From Cololabis saira (lineage: Eukaryota > Chordata > Actinopteri > Beloniformes > Belonidae), in the NCBI RefSeq assembly GCF_033807715.1, contig NC_084591.1, positions 48,175,134-48,239,133 of the forward strand: DNA of 64,000 bases, read 5' to 3'. How positions within the stretch are numbered: position 1 is the first letter of the stretch; each line of letters begins with the position of its first letter. Under the pieces are notes generated by a model that made no database searches, was not told the DNA's origin, and worked only from the letters and a program-made list of their open reading frames with translations. The position numbers and the translations under genes are program-made. Positions 1-13,133 of the stretch are shown here, piece after piece.

Positions 1-230
1 TTCCTTCTTCCCTTCCTCATTTTTCCCTTCCTTCCTTCTTTCCTTGTTTTCTTCCTTCTTTCCTCCCTTCCTTCTTTTCTCCCTTCCTTTTCTCCCATCC
101 TCCCTTCCTTATCTTGTCCCTTCCTTCCATCCTTCTTTCTCCCTTCATTCCTTCTTTTCTTTCTTCCTTTCCTTCCTTCTTTCCTCCCTTCTTCTCTTCC
201 TCCTTCCTTGACCTGAAGACAACACAAGGG
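1..230. mobile_element. Right part of a TTAA-bounded microsatellite carrier
   Basis: Degenerate TTCC/TTTCC pyrimidine tract ending in AAGACAACACAAGGG followed by TTAA (231-234). The same terminus closes three other elements here (ends at 4020, 32144 and 36272), so this is the right part of that family; its left end lies outside the window. The TTAA target and CCCTTGTG-type terminus suggest a piggyBac-like nonautonomous element (inference). It lies in the probable second intron of the gnao1-like gene. Confidence 0.65.
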
Positions 231-234
231 TTAA

Positions 235-1332
235 ACGAACCTCATTCCAGCAGCTTGTATCTGTAATCTCATTCCATTGGTCCCTATAAAGCTCATGAGC
301 GCATCACCGCCGACACAAACCCCCAAAACCAATAACCAACAGGACCCTGGGATACTTCAACTGATATTTCAACTGATACTTTACTGTTATTTCAACTGAT
401 ACTTCAACTGAAACTGAGGGAGCTGCTGCCCCAGAGACACCAGCTCCCTCCCGGCACAAGTAACACTCCACAAGATAGGGACAAGTGGAAAATCCCAACC
501 ATGCTCACTCCCAGTGCAGCAAATATGCCATTTTATCAAGCAGCTCAAGCCCTGTGTTGTTGATGCTGCGACAAGAGCGACAAACTTGTTTCCTTTCAAC
601 TCCCACTTCATTGCACTAATGAATAGAAAGAAAGTTTTTGTTGTTTTATTTTTTTATGTACCACAAAATCCAAGTCCAGTCCGTCAACAAGCCCATTTTT
701 CCACCATTAAGAAGCAACAACCAGGAAAATGTGTCTGGCATGTAGAGTACACAACACCAATGACAAAAAAACTAACAAAAAACAAGAAGAACAACCAAAC
801 GTTTTAGCAGAACAAACTAAAGCACTTCAGCACTTAAACCAGTCTCACAGTGATGAACATGCTATGAAGCTAACGAAGGCCTAGGGGCAATAAATGAAGC
901 TAATGGAGCAACAAGCATGCAGACACTGTCACCATTCAACGCTTGCTCATGTTGCTGGATGCATCTCCACAAATTTTGATTAGATATATTTTGCCCTTTT
1001 GAAAGAAGTGGTACAGCTTTGTGTTGCGTATGTCCAAATATGAAGTTAGCTGATGTCACAGTACCCTGCAGACCTGAACGCCTCGTCAAATGAGACATTT
1101 TTCAGAAATAGGAATGTGGCATTGCTTAGCCAAACTTTTGATTTGGTAGTCATGTCAGAGAACAAAATGTATGCTGTGATGCACCCCATTTTTCCATTAA
1201 GTAAAATAGATAAATAAAATAATAATAGTCATAATAATACTATTATTAAAAAATAATAGTTCAAAGCGGGCCGATCAGATGACGTTTACAACAACAAACC
1301 GCCGCAGGAAAGCTTAAGCTAGTAAGCTACAC
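235..1332. other. Unassigned, probably intronic sequence
   Basis: About 1.1 kb of ordinary AT-leaning sequence in which I recognise no gene or repeat. A 78-residue minus-strand open frame at 862-1098 matches nothing I know and has no splice or motif support. A short ATT/ATA-rich patch lies near 1200-1255. Confidence 0.4.
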
Positions 1333-1771
1333 TAAGGGCCAGTCCCAACCCCCCCCTAGTCCTATTTTTCATCCTACCCCTAAATTTGGCGCGTTCCAGT
1401 GAGGGTAGTGGTGTCCCAATTCCTCTTTTCACCTAGGGGGAGTGGACATAACGAGGGTTAGTGTGTATGAATCTGGCCCTTCACAGCGAGGGATTTCAGA
1501 TACTGACTCGCCGACCGAGGGCCAGAGAAAATTTCCCAGAATGCTTTACGTCATCATTTGCAGACTGAATCAAACAAAAAAACATGGCGGACGTTTCTCA
1601 ATTTTTAGTGAATAAAATCAATATTTTGAGTTAGTTTCTGCATAAAAATGCATTTTGATTACATTTCTAGTGAGAAATATATATTTTACTTTCATAATAT
1701 TCACTCAGTGAATGTACATAATCACTCGCTTGCTCGTTGTTGCAAAGTCTTTTCAGATCTGGCCAGAATAA

Positions 1772-1855
1772 AGGCTGATTTATGGTTCCGCGTTACACCA
1801 ACGCAGATACGGCGTAGGCTGTGCGTTGGTGTAACGCGGAACCATAAATCAGGCT
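1772..1855. mobile_element. Palindromic MITE nested in the Harbinger-type MITE
   Basis: Two arms of about 34 bp form a hairpin around a short GC-rich centre, with one mismatch. The arms begin AGGCTGATTTATGG and end CCATAAATCAGGCT. TAA flanks it on both sides (1769-1771 and 1856-1858), which again suggests a Harbinger-type target. A diverged relative lies at 46563-46650. Confidence 0.75.
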
Positions 1856-1990
1856 TAATGTGAAGCTGCAACATTTTCAACCTGATCTCACAAAAATCTG
1901 TGAAATGCCCAGGACCGCTTACATACCCGAACGTAAACCATGCAGTGACGTAGCAAGTGGTGTCCCAAACCCTAGGGAAGATTACAAGGG

Positions 1991-2270
1991 CCCTAGTGGT
2001 AGTGGGTGAGGGCTAGTGGTAGTGGGTGAGGGCTAGTGGTAGTGGGTGAGGGCTAGTGGTAGTGAGTGAGGGCTAGTGGTAGTGGGTGAGGGCTAGTGGT
2101 AGTGGGTGAGGGCTAGTGGTAGTGGGTGAGGGCTAGTGGTAGTGAGTGAGGGCTAGTGGTAGTGGGTGAGGGCTAGTGGTAGTGGGTGAGGGCTAGTGGT
2201 AGTGAGTGAGGGCTAGTTGTAGTGGGTGAGGGCTAGTGGTAGTGAGTGAGGGCTAGTGGTAGTGAGTAGG
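1991..2270. repeat. 20-bp minisatellite, about 14 units
   Basis: Head-to-tail copies of GGGCTAGTGGTAGTGRGTGA with only G/A and G/T variants between units. The array lies wholly inside the Harbinger-type MITE, just before its right terminus, so it probably expanded from MITE sequence. Confidence 0.9.
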
Positions 2271-2328
2271 GTGAACATTGGGATTGGCCCTAACTCTTTG
2301 TAAGCCGAGTCTAACAGATTCTCTAGAT

Positions 2329-3140
2329 CAGGGTGTCAAACTCATTTTGCTTGGCGGGATTTGACCAATTTTATTCTCGCGGGCCGCACGCTCAAAATAA
2401 CAAAAAGGTTGCGAAAAAAAATTTGTAATTCTTTTATTTACTATTCTTTTATTTCCAATATCAGTTTAGTTAATTTTAAAGGAAATATCACTTTGTTTAC
2501 ACTCTAATTATGTAAAATATATTTCTTCAGGATCTTTTCTTGAAATTTCTCGGGTTTTTTTTCAAATTATGTAAGATATTTTTAACACTTTTAACAAGTA
2601 TGTTTTTTTATATTTCGCTTTTTTTATAGGAAATTTAATTAAAAGCAAAATCTTTCTTATTACATCCGAGAGTGTTTCTTTGTGATTTAGAGATTTTTCC
2701 AGTACAATTAAGTGTATTTATTTTTAAAAATTGGCCGGAAATTTACGTCAGTGTGGTGAAAAAGTCAGCACTTCTTTTAACTGTTTTACTTTGTCACTAT
2801 CCTCGTATTCAAAACTGAAATTCTCAGAATAAATATCTTCTATCATCTTTTTAGCAGTGATATCTTTCCTGCGAAAATATATAATAGTAGTCAGTTAATA
2901 AAAATAAACGACCTTCTACAAAGAAATAAAATCGGCCAATGCATTCTAGAAAACAAAAAAATGTCGAAAACTGCTCTATTTGTGGAATAACGATGGATTT
3001 GTAGAAGAAATATATTATCAGATATGCTGCGATTCATGGCAATTATTTATGCCTTCCTTTTCAGTAAATTAACATTTCGGTTTTTTGCGTTGGAATCTTC
3101 TCGTGGGCCGCATGAAAATCTCTCACATTTGACACCCCTG
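2329..3140. mobile_element. hAT-type MITE with CAGGGGTGTCAAA ends
   Basis: Begins CAGGGTGTCAAACTCA and ends with the inverted TTTGACACCCCTG. The flanking octamers CTCTAGAT (2321-2328) and CTCTAGAG (3141-3148) agree at 7 of 8 positions, the 8-bp duplication typical of hAT elements. The 812-bp AT-rich interior has no coding capacity. Confidence 0.85.
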
Positions 3141-3148
3141 CTCTAGAG

Positions 3149-3391
3149 GGGGAAATATTGCTCATTGGCTCAGCCTGAATAAAAAAGACAATTCATGATA
3201 CTTTCTCATATCCTCATTTTTATACCTAATAACACAATGTCAGTGTTGTGTCCGACAACTTTATGGATTTCACGCTGTGATCGGTGATGGGCAGATACCG
3301 ATTTTGGAGATGGGTTATCGGTGATCGGCCTGCATCTATACCCCAGTTTCCTGTCAATCAACTTTCAATAAAAGGTTACAGGCCAAAAACC
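3149..3391. other. Intron sequence with a short repeat scrap
   Basis: Mostly unassigned. At 3270-3335 a run of ATCGGTGATNGG-like motifs looks like a degraded fragment of a dispersed fish repeat; boundaries cannot be defined. Confidence 0.35.
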
Positions 3392-3395
3392 TTAA

Positions 3396-4020
3396 CCCTG
3401 GTACTGTCTTTGGGTCAAAATTACCTACTTCTTCTATCCTTCTTTCCTCCTGCTCTCTCCTTCCTTCTTCCCTTCCTTCCTTCCTTCCTTCCTTTCTTCT
3501 TTTCTCCCCTCGTACATTCTTTCCTTGTTTTCTCCTTTCCTTCCTTCCTTCCTTCCTTCCTTCCTTCCTTCCTTCCTTCCTTCTTTTCTCCCTTCCTTCC
3601 TTCCTTCCTTCCTCCCTTCCTTCCTTCCTTCCTTCCTTCCTCCCTTCCTTCCTTCCTTCCTTCCTTCCTTCTTTTCTCCCTTCCTTCCTTCTTTCCTTCC
3701 TTCCTTCTTTTCTCCCTTCTTTCCTTCCTTCCTTCCTTCCTTCCTTCCTTCCTTTCTTCATTTCTTCCTCCCTTCTTTCCTTCCTTCCTTCCTTCCTTCC
3801 TTCCTTCCTTCCTTCCTTCCTTCCTTCCTTTCTTCTTTTCTCCCCTCGTACATTCTTTCCTTGTTTTCTCCTTTCCTTCCTTCCTTCCTTCCTTCCTTCC
3901 TTCCTTCCTTCCTTCCTTCCTTCCTTCCTTCCTTCCTTCCTTCCTTCCTTCCTTCCTTCCTTCCTTCCTTCCTTCCTTCATTCTTCCCTTCCTCCTTCCT
4001 TGGCCCAAAGACAGCACGGG
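3396..4020. mobile_element. TTAA-bounded element filled with TTCC repeats
   Basis: Left end CCCTGGTACTGTCTTTGGG and right end CCCAAAGACAGCACGGG are imperfect inverted repeats bounded by TTAA at 3392-3395 and 4021-4024. Almost the whole interior is a (TTCC)n tract broken by TTTCTCCC and TTGTTTTCTCC interruptions. TTAA plus a CCCTTGTG-like terminus points to a piggyBac-like MITE (inference). Open frames through it encode only low-complexity peptides and are not genes. Confidence 0.75.
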
Positions 4021-4024
4021 TTAA

Positions 4025-4389
4025 GAAGAAAGACTACAGTTAAGCTGGACATCTATATGACAAGGCTACCCGGAATGATAGTGCTTAAGTAAATCAATTA
4101 TCTACACTCGTTCATATCAATCAATTATCTACACTCGTTCATATCATATATAGCCACGATAGAATTCAGCATGAGTCCAGTGAATCCGGCGAGCTGCAAC
4201 GTTCCAACGTTCCAGAGTCTTCCCGCCCACACCGGGCCCGCCGGCTGTTTGACGAGGGTCTAAAAGGGCAGAGCTGGGTCACAGACATGTCAGCGCTGAG
4301 GTCGGGGCTAACGCGGGGGCTAACGCGGGCCTAACGCGGGGCTAACGCGGGGCCAACAGCCCCGGGGGGGGCAGGAAACATGACCAGGC
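4025..4389. other. Unassigned sequence with two short tandem repeats
   Basis: A 27-bp unit is duplicated near 4093-4146, and a GCTAACGCGGGG-like unit of about 12 bp is repeated four times near 4305-4350. The rest is GC-rich without recognisable coding or element ends. Confidence 0.4.
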
Positions 4390-4690
4390 TAGGGCTGGGC
4401 GGTACAGACTAAAAAATGTATCACGATAATTTCTGGCATTTATCCCGATAACGATAAAAATGACGATAAAAAAATACCAATTCAACTCCACCTTTGTAAC
4501 TATAAATCTATCACCACATTCAGTCTTTGGAGCCAAATCACTGCTGTAAAAGATACTAAATACTAAACTACACCAATTACATTGAATTAATAAAAACCAA
4601 TTAAATGATTCCACCTGTACTGCAAAACTGTAATGACTCAGATCCTCCATGTTTGTTACACAAACACGTATCAACGGGAATTTATCTATC

Positions 4691-4785
<95 letters not shown>

Positions 4786-4794
4786 TCAGGCTCA

Positions 4795-4826
<32 letters not shown>

Positions 4827-5311
4827 AGGCTCATATCTTTCTTTTTTCCTTCCTTCCTTATTTTTTCCCTTCCTTTTTTCCTCCTGTTCTCTCCTTCCTT
4901 CTTCCCTTCCTCTTTTCTCCCTCCCTTCCTCCCTTCCTTCCTTCCTTCCTCCCTTCCTTCCTTCCTTCCTTCCTTCCTTCCTTCCTTCCTTCCCTCCTTC
5001 CTTCCTTCCTTCCTTCCTTCCTTCCTTCTTCCCTCCCTCCCTCCCTCCCTTCCTTCCTTCCTTCCTTCCTTCCTTCCTTCCTTCCTTCCTTCCTTCCTTC
5101 CTTCCTTCCTTCCTTCCTTCCTTCCTTCCTTCCTTCCTTCCTTCCTTCTTTCCTTCCTGTACGTTGTGCGTGGATTTAACACAGAATCATAAATCATCTT
5201 TACACAAAAACGTCAACAGGAATTTATCGTTTTTACCGTGAGATACAAATTCTTACCGTGGGGAATTTTTTTGACGGTAAATCGTGAACGGTAAAATATC
5301 ACCCATTCCTA
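4390..5311 (+). mobile_element. hAT-like element carrying TTTC and TTCC arrays, copy 1
   Basis: Begins TAGGGCTGGGCGGTA and ends with the imperfect inverse TATCACCCATTCCTA. Flanking octamers GACCAGGC (4382-4389) and TGCCAGGC (5312-5319) agree at 6 of 8 positions, consistent with an old hAT insertion. Inside are a (TTTC)n block (about 4690-4790), the linker AGGCTCATATCTTTC twice, then a long (TTCC)n block to 5155. Two relatives (11693-12716 and 58195-58711) carry the same two blocks in the same place. Confidence 0.7.
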
Positions 5312-5444
5312 TGCCAGGCCATCCCAGCTACATCTGCACACTCATTTAAAGACATTGCACTGGATATTTATAGACATCAGAGGAAAGAGAAAGAGTGAGA
5401 GAAGGGAGAAGGACACTCTTTACGGTGATTATTGTGAGACTTAC
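5312..5444 (-). other. gnao1: Intron 2 sequence next to the gnao1 exon 2 donor
   Basis: Start of intron 2 on the minus strand, beginning GTAAGTC at 5444. The sequence up to the neighbouring transposon contains no further exon that I can see. Confidence 0.6.
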
Positions 5445-5487
5445 TTCATCTGTTTGACGATGGTGCTCTTCCCTGACTCTCCGGCCC
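5445..5487 (-). CDS. gnao1: G protein alpha-o subunit, coding exon 2 (P-loop)
   Basis: On the minus strand this 43-bp exon is preceded by the acceptor CCCCCCAG and followed by the donor GTAAGTC. With the single base left over from exon 1 it reads GAGESGKSTIVKQM plus two bases of the next codon. GAGESGKST is the G1 box (P-loop) that binds the phosphates of GTP in every heterotrimeric G alpha subunit. Its length of 43 bp and its phases fit what I know of vertebrate GNAO/GNAI genes. Exon 3, which should begin with the second lysine of VKQMK, is not visible between 1 and 5444, so it probably lies left of the window. The peptide alone cannot separate Go from Gi; the assignment to Go comes from exon 1. 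Confidence 0.93.
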
Positions 5488-7330
<1,843 letters not shown>

Positions 7331-7377
7331 GGCAGATGTGGAGGAAGCGCATGCATGCGCCCCAGTGGCGCAGCCTG

Positions 7378-7505
7378 GTGGCGCATGCAGGGCAGCTTCT
7401 GCTTCTGCAGGGCAGTTTGTGCAGGGCAGCTTCTGCTTCTGCAGGGCAGTTTCTGCAGGGCAGTTTTTGTGCAGGGCAGTTTGTGCAGGGCAGTTTGTGC
7501 AGGCT
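7378..7505. repeat. GCAGGGCAGYTTNTGCTTCT minisatellite
   Basis: Seven or more irregular copies of GCAGGGCAGTTTNTG with alternating TTCTGCTTCT extensions. It lies just upstream of the gnao1 promoter region. No coding function is evident. Confidence 0.8.
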
Positions 7506-7525
7506 CAAGGGCCCTTAGTAGTTTC

Positions 7526-8237
7526 TAGGCCTGTGTTGAAAAAAATCGATTTTCCGATTCTAAATCGATTCTCATATGAATTCCTGAAAAACGATTCGTA
7601 TGTCTAAAGATACATTTTTTTCAGATTTTTTTTAGATTACAACTATTATTTTTTGTTTGGAATGTTTTGTTGGACAACAAGAATAACTTGTGCCATGTTT
7701 TTGCCTTTAAATATGTTTAAAGGTATGAAAACATTAAAGTTTCAGTTATAATTGCATAAATTGTCTATATTTCATTACTTTATATACTGTCTTGGGGTTA
7801 CATTTGCATAAAATGCTAAAAACCAAATGCTCAAAAATTAAAAACCGAAAAAGACAGAAAATGGTAAAAATTAAAACAGAATGTGGGAAAAAATAAAAAC
7901 AATTTCATCCATCTCTGTTTCCTCCCTGGATCTGTTTGGTAATTCTACACTATGTTTCTGTTTGCAGTTCTATCAGCATTCTGGGAGCTGATTGGTCCTT
8001 ACAGCATCATTAGCTGCAATACTTGCTGTTGAATCTCAATATAATACTAGTATTAATATATTGCAGAACTACAGTCATATACAGTAATTTATGCAACAGC
8101 TGAAAACAGTTTTAATAACACTAACCCAAATCAATATCGGAATGGAATTGAATCGGATCAAATCTTGATAATCAATTCTGAATCTTAAGAATCGGAATCG
8201 AATCGATTCTTGATCTTTGAATGGATCCCCAGCCCTG
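7526..8237. mobile_element. hAT-like MITE with ATCGATT-rich termini
   Basis: Starts TAGGCCTGTGTTG followed by AATCGATT motifs and ends with inverse AATCGATTC motifs followed by CCCAGCCCTG. The interior is AT-rich and noncoding. The flanking octamers GTAGTTTC and GTAGGAAC agree at only 5 of 8 positions, so the superfamily is tentative. Confidence 0.55.
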
Positions 8238-8245
8238 GTAGGAAC

Positions 8246-8449
8246 TAGTGAGTTGGCAGAGGAGACCGGACAAGTATTGGTGACTAATAAGTTGATAGGT
8301 TGTTTGAAGATGATCTCATGAATCATCAAACGCTCAGAAATACTCGCTCCACGTGGTCTAAAAAGCCCAGCCTACACATTAATCAGAAAATCAAATAGAG
8401 GTTTGTTAGGCTAGTTGAGAACCGGCATTTAATTACAGGTCCTCGACCG
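8246..8449. other. Unassigned sequence
   Basis: Short unique-looking interval between two MITEs; no gene or repeat recognised. Confidence 0.3.
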
Positions 8450-8857
8450 GCTGCTCCCAGGGGCGCCACCGGGGGGGGGGGGGACACCCCCCCCTGCTGG
8501 ACACCCCACTGGCCTCAATAAAAAATAAATAAATAAATAAAACACTTGCCAGTCACATAGATTCTATCGTCAGTTATGAGTTTCATCCTTAATCATTTGG
8601 GCCAAATGCACAGCCATCCAGGCCCAGGAAGCCGCTCTTGATCTGCCATAATTCACAGTAGTACTATTAGTCTGCGCCAGGGGTCGGCAACCCAAAATGT
8701 TGAAAGAGCCATAATGGACCAAAAACACAAAAGACAAATATGTCTGGAGCTGCAAAAAAATGAAAAGTCTTGTATAAGCCTTAGAATGAAGGCAACACAT
8801 GCTGCATTGTTTCTATATTAGTTATAACCGGGGGAAGATTTTTTTTTTCATTATGCA

Positions 8858-9285
8858 CTTCGAGAAAAAAGTCAAAATGTCGAGAAAAAAGTCGAAATCT
8901 CGAGATTAATGTTGAAGTACAATCTTGAGAAAAAAGTCGAAATGTTGAGAAAAAAGTCGAAATGTCGAGAAAAAAGTCGAAATGTCAAGATTAATGTTGA
9001 AGTACAATCTTGAAACAAAAGTCAAAATGACGAGCAAAAAGTCGAAATGTTGAGATTAATGTTGAAGTACAATCTTGAGAAAAAAGTCGAAATGTTGAGA
9101 AAAAAGTCGAAATGTCGAGAAAAAAGTCGAAATGTCAAGATTAATGTTGAAGTACAATTTTGAGACAAAAGTCGATATGTCAAGAAAAAAGTCGAAATGA
9201 CGAGAAAAAACTCAAAAGTTTGAGAAAAAAGTCGAAATGTTGAGAAAAAAGTCAAAATTTAGACAAAAAAGGCAAAATATCGAGA
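8858..9285. repeat. GAGAAAAAAGTCGAAATGTC minisatellite
   Basis: Units of about 18 bp (AAAAAAGTCGAAATGTCGAG) are interleaved with a longer linker reading ATTAATGTTGAAGTACAATC. The same repeat occurs as a fold-back element at 32786-33015 and inside hAT MITE fragments near 55848-56045 and 59289. Confidence 0.85.
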
Positions 9286-9289
9286 TTAA

Positions 9290-9428
9290 AAAAGGAAAGG
9301 AAAAAGGAAGAAAAAAAGAAAAAAAGGAAAAAAAGAAAAAAAGAGAAAAAAAAGAAGAAAAAAATAGAAAAAAGGGAAAAAGAAGAAAAAAATAGAAAAA
9401 AGGGAAAAAAAAGGAAAAAAAGGTCAAA
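9290..9428. repeat. Purine-only GGAAAAA tract
   Basis: About 140 bases of A and G on the plus strand in irregular GGAAAAAGAA units. Low-complexity peptides on the other strand are not genes. Confidence 0.85.
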
Positions 9429-9461
9429 CATTTTTGAAAAAGCTCCAGGAGCCACTATTCA

Positions 9462-9890
9462 ATTTTCAATTCAATTCAATTCAATTCAATTTTATTTATA
9501 TAGCATCTAATACAACAGAGTTGTCTCTAGACGCTTTCCAGAGACCCATACCCAGAACATGACACCCGAGCAGTTATTACATAAACAATGGCAGGTAAAA
9601 ACTCCCCTAGTGGGAGAAAAACCTTAAGCCAAACAGTGGCAAGAAAAACTCCCCTTTAGGAGGGAAGAAACCTTGAGCAGGAACAGGCTCATAAGGGGGG
9701 ACCCTCCTGCCGAGGGCCAGACTGGTGGGTCAGGGACGGCAACAGCACAGCAGGCAGGTGGAAGCAGCAACGGGATGACCAGGGGTGGGGACCGCAGGCC
9801 AGCACGCAGCTCCCGAAGCTCCGGCCCAATCAGCAAGTCCCAGGTTGGGGTGCAGGGTCAGGGAAAGACTTGTGCACTAGGGCACTAGGG
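9462..9890 (-). mobile_element. 3' end of an L2-type LINE, 5'-truncated
   Basis: Reverse-oriented LINE tail: an ATTCA pentamer run, the TTTTATTTATATAGC motif, and further in a GGTGGAAGCAGCAACGGGAT segment. These recur at the 3' ends of the LINE copies at 37190-38235 and 42190-42576, here on the opposite strand. No coding sequence is kept. Confidence 0.65.
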
Positions 9891-10140
9891 CACTAGCACT
9901 AGCGCTGAAGAGCCGCGGGTTGCCGACCCCTGGTCTATGCACATTAGACCATTAGTAACATTAAATCTAACACAATAAACCTAAATATATCAGTAGGCGT
10001 TTCTTTAAGTATTTCTGAGCCTGTATACTACAACAGTAGAGTAAAATCCTGTAATGATGGCTTTTAGTTTTGGCGTCCACCCCAAGAATTTAAGTGGCCC
10101 AACCTATGAAAAGATATTTGGAGGCGCCCCTGGCTGCTCC

Positions 10141-10420
10141 AGGCTCGCTCCAAAAGCAAGTCAGGCTACATCACCCTCATGTTCCAATGTCTGAATTTTT
10201 CAGGAAGTGGTATGTGAGGACACAGAAGGCAGGAGTTCCCAAAATGATGATTTATTTAAACTAAAAACGCTGCAATGCAGGATCCAAAAATCAAAACACA
10301 GATATTTCCCCCACTACCTTTTAAAAAATACCATAATTTACACAAACCCGCAAAAATACGCTGTTAAGGTGCTATGAGCAGCCAAACCTACAGGGGGCAG
10401 TGTAACGAGAAGATAAAGTC
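10141..10420. other. Unassigned sequence
   Basis: No gene or known repeat recognised. It leads directly into the SANT-like coding fragment. Confidence 0.3.
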
Positions 10421-10566
10421 ATGCTAGCCAATCAGAATCCTGGAAAAAAACATCAACAAATGACACGAGTAACTTCCAGTTACTTCCAAGATGAACGAGA
10501 GTCTTTGGTTTGGAGTGACAGAGAAGTGGAGTTACTTTTAAGTGTGACTTTTGAATATAAAACAGG
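10421..10566 (+). pseudogene. Myb/SANT-like DNA-binding domain fragment
   Basis: The reading frame gives WSDREVELLLSVTFEYKTG, which resembles the first helix of the Myb/SANT-like domain seen in Harbinger-associated and other multicopy fish proteins. The frame is broken by a LINE fragment at 10567-11107. It resumes at 11108 with EYKTGKIQENIDGG and then stops. This is a dead fragment; its parent family is a guess based on the helix pattern. Confidence 0.4.
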
Positions 10567-10869
10567 AGTTAAGCAAGGCTGCGTGCTTGCACCTGCTTTG
10601 TTTGGCATATTTTTCTCAGTTCTCTTGCATCACGCCTTCGGTGATTGCGAGGTTTCGGACAGTATCTACCTTCATACAAGAACTGACGGAAAACTGTATA
10701 ACCTTGCCAGACTTCGTGCCAAATCGAAAGTCCACAAAGTGTTAGTACGTGAACTACTCTTTGCTGATGATGCTGCAATAGTGTCCCATTCCACAGAAGG
10801 CCTACAGCGCTTGATGGACAGGCTCAATGTTGCTTGTTCGGACTTCGCATTGATTATCAGCATAAAGAA

Positions 10870-10918
<49 letters not shown>

Positions 10919-11107
10919 TATGCAACAAACGGGATCCCCATACGACGCAGAAGTCATTGTTGATGATAAAGCATTGGACTGTGTGTGGACTTTGAACTGG
11001 AGCAGCAATGGTTTGAAAAACTACTGTAGCCCGCAAACATACTAACACTGTTTGACTCATTCAGCTATTAACACTATAATCTCACGTATGAACATTTACC
11101 ATTATTA
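10567..11107 (+). mobile_element. 5'-truncated non-LTR retrotransposon insertion (RT fragment)
   Basis: Flanked by identical 14-bp copies of GAATATAAAACAGG at 10553-10566 and 11108-11121. The frame reads GVKQGCVLAPALFGIFFSVL and then LLFADDAAIVSHS, reverse-transcriptase motifs of the non-LTR type (palm region with FADD box). It ends after ISIKK in an AGT repeat. The insert is 541 bp and ends in ATTATTA. RTE-like by motif wording, but not certain. Confidence 0.75.
10871..10919. repeat. (AGT)n microsatellite inside the RT fragment
   Basis: About 16 AGT triplets immediately after the reverse-transcriptase remnant. In frame they would encode poly-serine, but the element is dead. Confidence 0.9.
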
Positions 11108-11121
11108 GAATATAAAACAGG

Positions 11122-11692
11122 TAAAATACAGGAAAATATTGACGGTGGCCAAACTAATTGTAAACACAAGTCGAGCACATGACGCTGGTGACGTTTCTGT
11201 CTCATAATGTGACGTTCTGAAGCCTAAATGTCCGTTTCTCAAGCAAACGTGAAGTCAAGTCAAGTCAATTTTATTTATAAAGCACATTTCACATTACAAG
11301 CATTGACTCAATGTGCTCAAAAATACATAAACAAACAAATAAACAAAATTACAAGTTTACAATAACAGAAATAGATTACGAGTATGACAAAAGAAAAAAC
11401 AATAATAACAACCATAATTCCATTTTAACAAAAGTGCGAACAGGCGTTCCTTGATCTCTTTTTCAGGGATGCCACTTGTAGTTTGGCCTGTGTAAATTTA
11501 TGGATTCCTTATAGTGGCTGATTTTTGTGTCGAATGCTGCAACCAGATTTTGATGCCATACATTTTCCGGGCTTTCTCAGCAGGTATTGCTGAACGGAGG
11601 GTTTTTAATCTACTGTGACATCCGGCCCCGGGTTGGGCGTCTGTGGACGGAGCTGTACCCGGTTCTCCCCGACATCCCTGATGGGTGCAAGC
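11122..11692. other. Unassigned sequence with a LINE-like tail
   Basis: Near 11255-11300 a reversed LINE-type 3' motif (GTCAAGTCAATTTTATTTAT followed by AAAGCAC) is visible. The rest, including a GC-rich segment near 11615-11690, is not recognised. Confidence 0.4.
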
Positions 11693-12716
<1,024 letters not shown>

Positions 12717-13133
12717 CTCCAGACATATTTGTTTTTTGTGTTTTTGGTCCAACGTGGCTCAGTTGCCGAGCCCTGTTCTAGCTGAACACGGGAGCCCACT
12801 GCTCACTGTGGACACGTTTTAAACAATCCTACCATCAATCAGAAAACGTGTTTGGGAACAGCTCGTGAACCGGAACCCCTTTCCAGAAATCTACACGCTC
12901 ATCTACAAGCTCATAAATACACATGAAGCATTAACTGGTGACTGTGCTTGTGAATGTGGTAAAAACACAACCCGTATGTTGTCATCTTCGTGTTGCAAGT
13001 CCCAAATGTTGTACCCATAACTGTTACGGTTTTATCCATGAAAAAAATATTTAGAGCTTAAACTGTTAATGTTTATAAGAGCAAGAAAATGGTGGGCAAA
13101 AAGGCTGTTATTTGCCCTGTTAGGTGTTTCTCC
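12717..13133. other. MITE scrap and unassigned sequence
   Basis: 12720-12780 is a diverged right end of the CAGGGGTCGGCAACC MITE family (TTGGTCCAACGTGGCTC followed by GCCGAGCCCTG). The remainder is not recognised. Confidence 0.45.

Larger units (their letters stand above)
1336..2290. mobile_element. PIF/Harbinger-type MITE
   Basis: The ends are inverted: GGGCCAGTCCCAA on the left and TTGGGATTGGCCC on the right, which match at all but one position. They are flanked by TAA at 1333-1335 and 2291-2293, the 3-bp TWA target duplication of PIF/Harbinger elements. The 955-bp body encodes no transposase. It holds a second, palindromic MITE at 1772-1855 and a 20-bp minisatellite near its right end. 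Confidence 0.8.
8678..9932. mobile_element. Inner hAT MITE with CAGGGGTCGGCAACC ends
   Basis: Begins CAGGGGTCGGCAACC and ends GGTTGCCGACCCCTG. Flanks GTCTGCGC (8670-8677) and GTCTATGC (9933-9940) agree at 6 of 8. It encodes nothing and carries an AGTCGAAATG minisatellite, a purine tract and an L2-type LINE tail. Fragments of the same family lie at 12720-12780, 55848-56207 and 59150-59340. Confidence 0.85.
8458..10132. mobile_element. Outer hAT MITE with perfect 8-bp duplication
   Basis: Begins CAGGGGCGCC and ends GGCGCCCCTG, flanked by identical octamers GCTGCTCC at 8450-8457 and 10133-10140. Its own sequence is only about 420 bp; a second hAT MITE (8678-9932) is inserted inside it. A G/C homopolymer region near 8470-8495 lies next to the left end. 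Confidence 0.88.

Noticed and set aside
862..1098. 78-residue minus-strand frame in the probable gnao1 intron
   Set aside because: No recognised motif, splice context or repeat identity; length is within chance expectation.
1991..2270. Regularly spaced 20-bp repeats, considered as a CRISPR-like array
   Set aside because: Units are contiguous with no unique spacers, the genome is eukaryotic, and the array lies inside a MITE.
3284..5241. Long open frames of Phe-Leu-Pro-Ser or Lys-Glu-Gly-Arg repeats, also at 11873-12781, 31363-32241 and 35222-36360
   Set aside because: They are translations of TTCC/TTTC microsatellites, open in several frames and both strands at once, with no start context or domain.
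1..5444. Search for gnao1 exon 3 on the minus strand
   Set aside because: No IIHEDGFSG-type coding segment between splice sites could be found; it probably lies left of the window.
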